Of a DNA stretch of 64,000 bases, positions 58,603-64,000 are shown piece after piece. The stretch lies in contig OZ038320.1 of NCBI GenBank assembly GCA_964035795.1, positions 20,416,589 to 20,480,588 on the forward strand. Direction: 5' to 3'. The DNA comes from Pterobdella sp. o SKG-2022 (lineage: Eukaryota; Annelida; Clitellata; Hirudinida; Piscicolidae). The first letter of the stretch is position 1. Each line of letters opens with the position of its first letter. The notes under the pieces are model-generated. The model made no database searches. It was not told the DNA's origin and worked only from the letters and a program-made list of their open reading frames with translations. A program made the position numbers and the translations under genes.

Positions 58603-59529
58603 TTAGTGAGTTATTGACAAAAAGTTCAAAAGAGAAAAAACTATTTGAATGTCTGTTTGTCAAGCCAACATCACACAAGGAATATTTAGATGCTTCAATC
58701 GATCCCAAATAACTTTTTTTAAATGGATATTCAGACAAATATAATTTTTAGCTTTAGCCAGTATTAAAACGTTTGTGTATCTGATATATATTATCTGAAA
58801 AACAAACGTTAAAACAATTTAACTTTACTTATATATTATTAAAAAAGTATATATTTTATTTAGGTTTATTATTAAAAATCAATTTTTCGAGATTGAAACA
58901 AAACTTTCTTTCGATTTTTTCCCTAAAACGTGTGTGTTTAGAAGATATTCTGGTCTCAATCTTGTACGATATGCACACTTTCATACAAAATTCTATCTAT
59001 ACGTTTTGATATGAAGTATATATACTACATATATACTGAAAACAGTGTATAAATTAATGCTGAAAAGTACGTATAGGAGCTGTTATACATCAAGCGGTTT
59101 GTAGCTATTTGGGAAGCAGAAGCACTATTGATTATTGCTTGAGCGTAAAACGGTGAATGTGTTTCAGTGACCAAACTGGTGCTTATCATCAAATCAATTA
59201 TTTTTAGTTTTCAAAACACAGAAAGTGATATTTCATTATAATATAAAATGGTTTTCAAAAAAAAATGAGATACAGTTTATGTTTAAATGGATTTCTTATG
59301 CTTATAATATGCTACAATCGATTCTTCCGTTTCTTAGTGCTATAAATTAATAACTTCTCAAAAATAAATTATTAGATTTTCAATATTTTATATACCAAAA
59401 AACGCTATTCCAAACATTTATTGATTTCACTTCAAGACAAAAACAGTGAATTAATATTTTAACAAAATTTTCTAAACATTTTGCGATACAGTCAGTAACA
59501 AATATGAAATCAAACTCAAGGTATTAGTA
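58603..59529. other. Upstream of the RUN-SH3 gene
   Basis: About 0.9 kb between the start of the RUN-SH3 gene and the 3' tail of the first retrotransposon fragment. It should contain that gene's promoter and 5' UTR. I see no coding exon or clear repeat. Confidence 0.45.
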
Positions 59530-59674
59530 GAATACAATACAATACAATTATAATATAGCTGTTATATCTAAAAAGACAATAGCTAATCCTGTCTATTAGT
59601 TTTTTTTTGTATGATCTTTCTTCTTTTGTTTTTCACGTCACTGCCCATTTTTCTTCCCTTAAAATCTTTTTTTT

Positions 59675-60046
59675 TTAGAGCGCCCTCTTTAATCGCTTTC
59701 TTCCATTTACTTCGATCGTTGCAGACGACTTAGCTATATCAATGCCGCATGTTTTAAGGTCACGTTTGCATACGTCTTTGAAACGGAGAAGGGGTCTGCC
59801 TAAAGCTATGCTACCGTCAACTAACTCGCTATAAAGCATTTCTTTCAAGATTCTACCATCCTTAATGCGCCTGACATGATCTAACCATCGTAACCACCTT
59901 TCTTTTAACAATGAAAACATGCTCTCTGTTTTTGCTTTTTTCAAAATGTCTTTATTTAAAATGCGATCTTGCCATGAAATGCTCAAAATCCTTTTTAAGC
60001 AACGCAGGTGGAATGTATTTAATCTGGGCTTTTGACGTGCATACAA
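59675..60046 (-). pseudogene. C-terminal fragment of LINE copy B polyprotein
   Basis: A 123-codon open stretch holding the domain after the reverse transcriptase (HLRCLKRILSISWQDR, ERWLRWLDHVRRIKDGRILK, GRPLLRFKDVCKRDLKTCGI). It follows the RT section after a premature stop at 60058-60056 and a frameshift. Confidence 0.8.
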
Positions 60047-60092
60047 AGTCCAGCTCTAGCTTCCATAAAGGAGAGTATTAAGAACGCATGCT

Positions 60093-60960
60093 TTATATAC
60101 ATCCATCTCTGATGAAATGGCGAGAAGAGAATTTTTTCAGACTTTTTGCTAGACGTGCCATTGTTGAGCTTGCCTTCCCTATCTTTGAGTTGATCTCATT
60201 TTTCAAGGCCAGATTGTTGTTAATATTTGTGCCTAAGTACACAAGGTTTTCAACAACTTCAAGCATATAATCTCTAATGCAAATATTGGGTATAGAGCTA
60301 ATATCTCGTGACATTATTTGAGTATTCTTAAGACTGGTTTCAAGTCCAAAGTCATCGCATGCTAGAGAAAGGCGGTCAACTAGACCCTGTAAGGTTTGTT
60401 CGCTTGGGGCAGCCAGAGCGGCATCGTCAGCGAAGAGCATCTCTCTAAATAGGACTATAAGAGTCATAGTTTTAGATCTAAGACGTGGAAGATTAAAAAT
60501 TTCTCCGTCATTTCTTGTGTGGAGATATATGCCGTCTTCTGTTTCCTGAAAAGGATATGACAGGAGTAGAGAGAAGATGCCAAATAGTGTTAGGACTAAA
60601 ACGCAGACTTGCTTGACTCCACTGACGATTGGGAATGACTTGAAGCTGGCACCATTTCGCTGCATATCTTCATGAAAAGCAATTATTAGCTTGAGCAGCT
60701 TTGGAGGACATCCAATTCTTTGTAGTAGAGCAAAGAGACCAGATCTGCTAACCATGTCAAAAGCTTTTGTTAGGTCTATAAAACCTAGGTAAAGAGGTCT
60801 TCTTTGTTCCCGATATTTTCCTTGGAGTTGTCTTAACGAGAAAATCATCTATCGCCTATCGTGGACCTCCTTGCTCTGAAACCGCATTGGATCTCTGGGT
60901 AAATTCTTTCTGCAAGAATTCGAAGTCTGCCGAGTAAGACCCAAGCGACGTTTACCCCAT
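60093..60960 (-). pseudogene. Reverse transcriptase region of LINE copy B, frameshifted
   Basis: The RT fingers and palm are readable: IQCGFRARRST (about 60880), FIDLTKAFDMVSRSGLFALL, SGVKQVCVLVLTLFGIF and LFADDAALA. The FADD catalytic pair is intact, but the usual Gly and Ala-Pro of the KQGCVLAPTLF-type motif are changed to Val residues, and a frameshift lies near 60845. These changes fit a copy drifting without selection. Confidence 0.8.
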
Positions 60961-61795
60961 TATACTAAATAAAAATATCACTCGTTAGTTGTTGCAGTCA
61001 CTGCGTTCGCCCTTGTTTTTGTACAGAGTAATTGTGTTAGCGTTCTGCATATCTTGAAGAACTAATCCTTCATTCCAGCACTGGAGTAGGAGTTCATGTA
61101 GAGGGTTGAAGAGAACACTTTCCGATCTTCAATATCTCCGAGAGAATGACATCATTGCCCGGAGCTTTGGCGTATGCCAAGGAATCGACGGCCTTGCTTA
61201 GTTCCTATATGGTTAGTAAAGAATCGAGCTCATCCATAATAGAAAGAAACTGTATATTCTTCATTACTTGATCTGATATTTTAAAATCTCTTGATATAGC
61301 CCTTAAAAGTGTTTAGCTCATCTTTCCCTCTGTCTTTTAATGGACTCTCCACAGCTTGATCTTATGGGTGCAGATTTAGATATCTATGGACCAAAAGCTC
61401 TTTTTATTTCTTCGTACATGGCAGCAATGTTCCCACAATCTGATAATTTCTGGATACTTTTTGAGGTAGTTGACCAGTAATCATTTTCACAATGATGAAA
61501 TTTGCAAGATTTTAAACTTTCCGGTAGCTAGAAAGTGTTTCCTTGAGGGTTTTCGTTTATACTCGAAAAAAGCGGCTCTTTTGGCGTTGATAACTGGATT
61601 GAGTGTTTTTATTCCTGCATCAAACCAATGTGGTTTTAATTTAATTTTGCGCCCGATTGTGTTCATATCACATTTATGGATGGCTTTACATGTATAACCC
61701 CATATTTCATCAAAATTTTTTGTTGGACATTCTTTAAACGCCGCTTGTATAGATTCTGCAAATCGTTTTTGTAAACTTGTGTTAGTGATTCTTCA

Positions 61796-62104
61796 TTAGT
61801 GGATATGCGATGGTTTTTTCGGCCTTGACCAATGAATTTTCTTTACTTGAAGTTTACGCTTACTGCTTACAAGCGAATGATCGGTATCGCAGTTAGCACT
61901 ATGATAGCCACGTGTATTTTGAACGTAGTTTAGCGAAGACTGGCGTGTAATGATAAGGTCAAGTTGATGCCAATGCTTTGATCTAGGATGGCGCCAGAAA
62001 ACTCGATGAAAAGGCTTTGTGCTGAAAAATGTATTTGTTATGCAGAGGTCGTGCTGGCAGGATAATTCAACAATACAATTACAAATAAGTGGCATTAACT
62101 TCAT
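61796..62104 (-). pseudogene. Endonuclease C-terminal fragment of LINE copy B
   Basis: Open stretch matching the C-terminal half of the apurinic-type endonuclease in this LINE family: CITNTFFSTKPFHRVFWRHP, SKHWHQLDLIITRQSSLNYV, ANCDTDHSLVSSKRKLQVKK. The N-terminal catalytic part is not recognisable upstream, so it is probably deleted. Confidence 0.75.
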
Positions 62105-62375
62105 GAGTTTCTAAACTAAATATTTCAAGCATATGCTCTTTTTTCACCTGAAGTTGAACCAGTTTTTATGAATATTTAAATTTTTATAATCTTTGATTAA
62201 CCGAAAATTGTATCTATCAAATGTGTCGACAATCAGATCTCTTGAACTGGTGTTTTGATGCCGTTTTTGGTAAGTTTCAAAGGGCGTTAACTAATGTAAA
62301 TAAAAAATAAATGAAATACAATTAAAAAAATTGAATTTCCTGAAAGTGTTAATGAAATGACATCTGAATGAGTAT

Positions 62376-63236
62376 AGGCACCTCATATGGAAGGTTTGAA
62401 GTTTCCTTTTCTGATGCGCATAGGTCGCCCAAGATTCGCTGCCGTAAAGCAGGGTACTGATGACACAGGACTGGTAGACTTTGACTTTGGGGGTGATAGT
62501 GAGATTTTTGTTAACCCAAACCCGCTTGGTGAGCTTAGCCAGAGTCGTTGCGGCTTTTCCAATGCGTTTGCTGATCTCTGTATCCAGCGATAGCGAGTCT
62601 GTTGTTGTTGGGCCTAAATACTGGAACTGGTTGACAACTTCAAAATCTTTCTCGTTTATTCTGATGGTAGGTGGCATTGGTATTGCTTGGCCCATTACCT
62701 GAGTCTTCTTTAGACTAATGGTCAGACTGGACAGATCGCATGCATTTGACAAACGGTCGATTAGTCGCTGCAAACCATCCTGAATATGAGAGGCAATAGC
62801 TGCGTTGTCTGCAAAAAGCAAGTCTCTGACTGTGACTTTGCTTATCTTCAACTTGGAACGTAGACGAGCGATGATGAAGAGGCGACCATCTGTTCTTGTG
62901 TGGAGGAAGACACCGTCGCTTGATGTTCAAAATGCGTGCTTCAGTAGCAAAGCAAAAAAAATGCCAAAGAGGGTGGGTGCAAGTACCCGCCGCTCTTAAT
63001 TCCAAATGCGTTTGAGATGTCGCCGACAAACTGTACGGTACTCAGCATGCCGTCGTGAAAAGACCTAATCAGACTCAACAGCTTTGGTGGGCAGCATTTT
63101 GAAGAGACCATCTCTACTGACTACGTCAAACGCTTTAATCAAGTCAATGAAAGCAAGGTACAGTGGTTGGTTTTGTTCTCAGCATTTTTCTTGTAGTTGG
63201 CGTAGGGAGAAAATCATGTCAACAGTCAACCTTGCC
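62376..63236 (-). mobile_element. Decayed non-LTR retrotransposon, copy A (RT fragment)
   Basis: A second, different LINE copy on the same strand. RT begins abruptly at about 63236 (TVDMIFSLRQLQ) and shows PLYLAFIDLIKAFDVVSRDG, LAPTLFGIFFALLLKHAF, a mutated catalytic box LLFADNAAI, NQFQYLGPTTTDSLSLD and CVISTLLYGSESW. Homology stops at HMRCL near 62376. Several frameshifts and stops between 62850 and 63200 break the frame. Its residues differ from copy B at many sites, so this is another subfamily or an older copy, not a local duplication. Confidence 0.82.
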
Positions 63237-64000
63237 ACTAGAATGAAACAAAAAAAGTTGATGTTGAATCAAACAAATCAGAAAAACATATCAGTGGCAC
63301 AAGCAAACATGCAAAGAGCTGCAAAACAAGATGTATACATTGAGAAAACCAAAAAATGATATAAATTTTAGTAGTAAAAAACAAAAATAGCTTACACAAA
63401 AACCTAACAATAAGGTAGAGTCTAGGAACACGGAAGCAAGATTTAACCAAACATGGATACAATGATCCCCAATTGACAACTGTCGGAAAGACAGGTCGTC
63501 ATGAAAACCAGAAAACGGGGTCTTCAGTAGTCTTTGGTCTCTAAAACATAAGGTCTTTAAACAATAAAAGAGAAAATGTTTCGGAGTCTCTTGGGAATTT
63601 CAAAATTGATGTATTTTTTTTTGAAACCCTCACAATAAATTGAGCCAGAACAAACAAGTTTTGTTACAGAAACATAATATGTTAGAAACAATTCAAATTT
63701 TTGTCAAGCTTTTGAATATATGCACAATGAAGCACCTATTGTCACTAAAGCAATTCCAAAAAATGAACCTGAAAAAAATAATTTTATTAAAAATATTTTT
63801 AGTTTTAACATAAAAATAAGCTTTTAGATTTAAATATTTTGCCAAATCTATAATTTTAACATTAACTATAAATGCGTTTATAAAAGGCAAATACAAACAA
63901 ATGTATATAGATACAAGAAAAATTATCGTTTTCAAAGGATAAAAAAAGTAGCTAAGATTCATATCTTCAAAAATTAATGGCATGAAAATTTTGCAAAAAA
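63237..64000. other. Right edge, no feature recognised
   Basis: AT-rich DNA beyond the retrotransposon fragments. Short frames at 63238-63479 and 63693-63983 are hydrophobic and stop-bounded but lack recognisable motifs and splice context. Confidence 0.4.

Larger units (their letters stand above)
59530..62110 (-). mobile_element. Decayed non-LTR (LINE-type) retrotransposon, copy B
   Basis: Read on the minus strand, the parts occur in LINE order. The end of an apurinic-type endonuclease lies at 62104-61796 (HPRSKHWHQLDLII, then CDTDHSLV with the family's catalytic Asp-His). A linker follows. Reverse transcriptase runs from about 61060 to 60060 (PLYLGFIDLTKAFDMVSRSG, SGVKQ, catalytic LFADDAALA, VVENLVYLGTNI). 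A C-terminal section lies at 60046-59675 (LNTFHLRCLKRILSISWQDR, LRWLDHVRRIKDGRI). The 3' end is a short TACAA repeat at about 59532-59549. The copy is dead: an in-frame stop at 60058-60056, frameshifts near 60845 and 60095, and loss of the endonuclease start. It belongs to the widespread animal endonuclease-RT LINEs; I cannot assign the clade. Confidence 0.85.

Noticed and set aside
63693..63983. Hydrophobic minus-strand open frame at the right edge
   Set aside because: Phe/Ile/Tyr content is what AT-rich noncoding DNA yields; no motif, splice site support or neighbour evidence.

Overview
This is a window of AT-rich, intron-rich metazoan genomic DNA, probably from an invertebrate. Introns follow GT-AG and range from about 40 bp to over 1 kb. 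The proteins are Asn/Ser/Lys-rich, and several animal-specific families occur (Shank, Slingshot, MIG-10/lamellipodin, RUN-SH3). The species cannot be named from sequence alone. I rebuilt the gene models by hand from splice sites. In the five complete models the exon lengths add up to an intact reading frame.

Layout. (1) About 300-409 (+): last exon of an unrecognised gene with a poly(A) signal. (2) 1510-5971 (-): a MIG-10/RIAM/lamellipodin (MRL) adaptor with RA and PH domains and one FPPPP motif; its 5' end is missing. (3) 5972-14375: 8.4 kb with no recognisable coding exon, containing a TATC microsatellite. (4) 14376-17450 (-): METTL15, mitochondrial rRNA m4C methyltransferase, 7 exons, 388 aa. 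(5) 18064-23525 (-): Slingshot cofilin phosphatase, 18 exons, about 774 aa. (6) 26201-36206 (+): a Shank scaffold with SPN, ankyrin and PDZ domains, 15 exons, about 1301 aa, lacking visible SH3 and SAM domains. (7) 37398-44892 (+): BMS1 ribosome-biogenesis GTPase, 25 exons, 1069 aa. (8) 47555-58602 (-): a RUSC1/2-like RUN-SH3 protein, 10 exons, 1918 aa, with a 200-N assembly gap in one intron. (9) 59530-63236 (-): two decayed non-LTR retrotransposon fragments lying end to end.

The genes have separate promoters and do not form an operon. Three of them are controllers of the actin cytoskeleton: MRL (Ena/VASP recruitment), Slingshot (cofilin activation) and Shank (cortical/postsynaptic scaffold). 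METTL15 and BMS1 both serve ribosome production, in the mitochondrion and the nucleolus respectively. I found no wholly new system. The points most worth a second look are the reduced Shank architecture with a coding 24-bp tandem repeat, a frame-neutral 60-nt intron in BMS1, an in-frame alternative donor in Slingshot, a 152-bp foldback element, and the unexplained 8.4-kb gap upstream of MRL.
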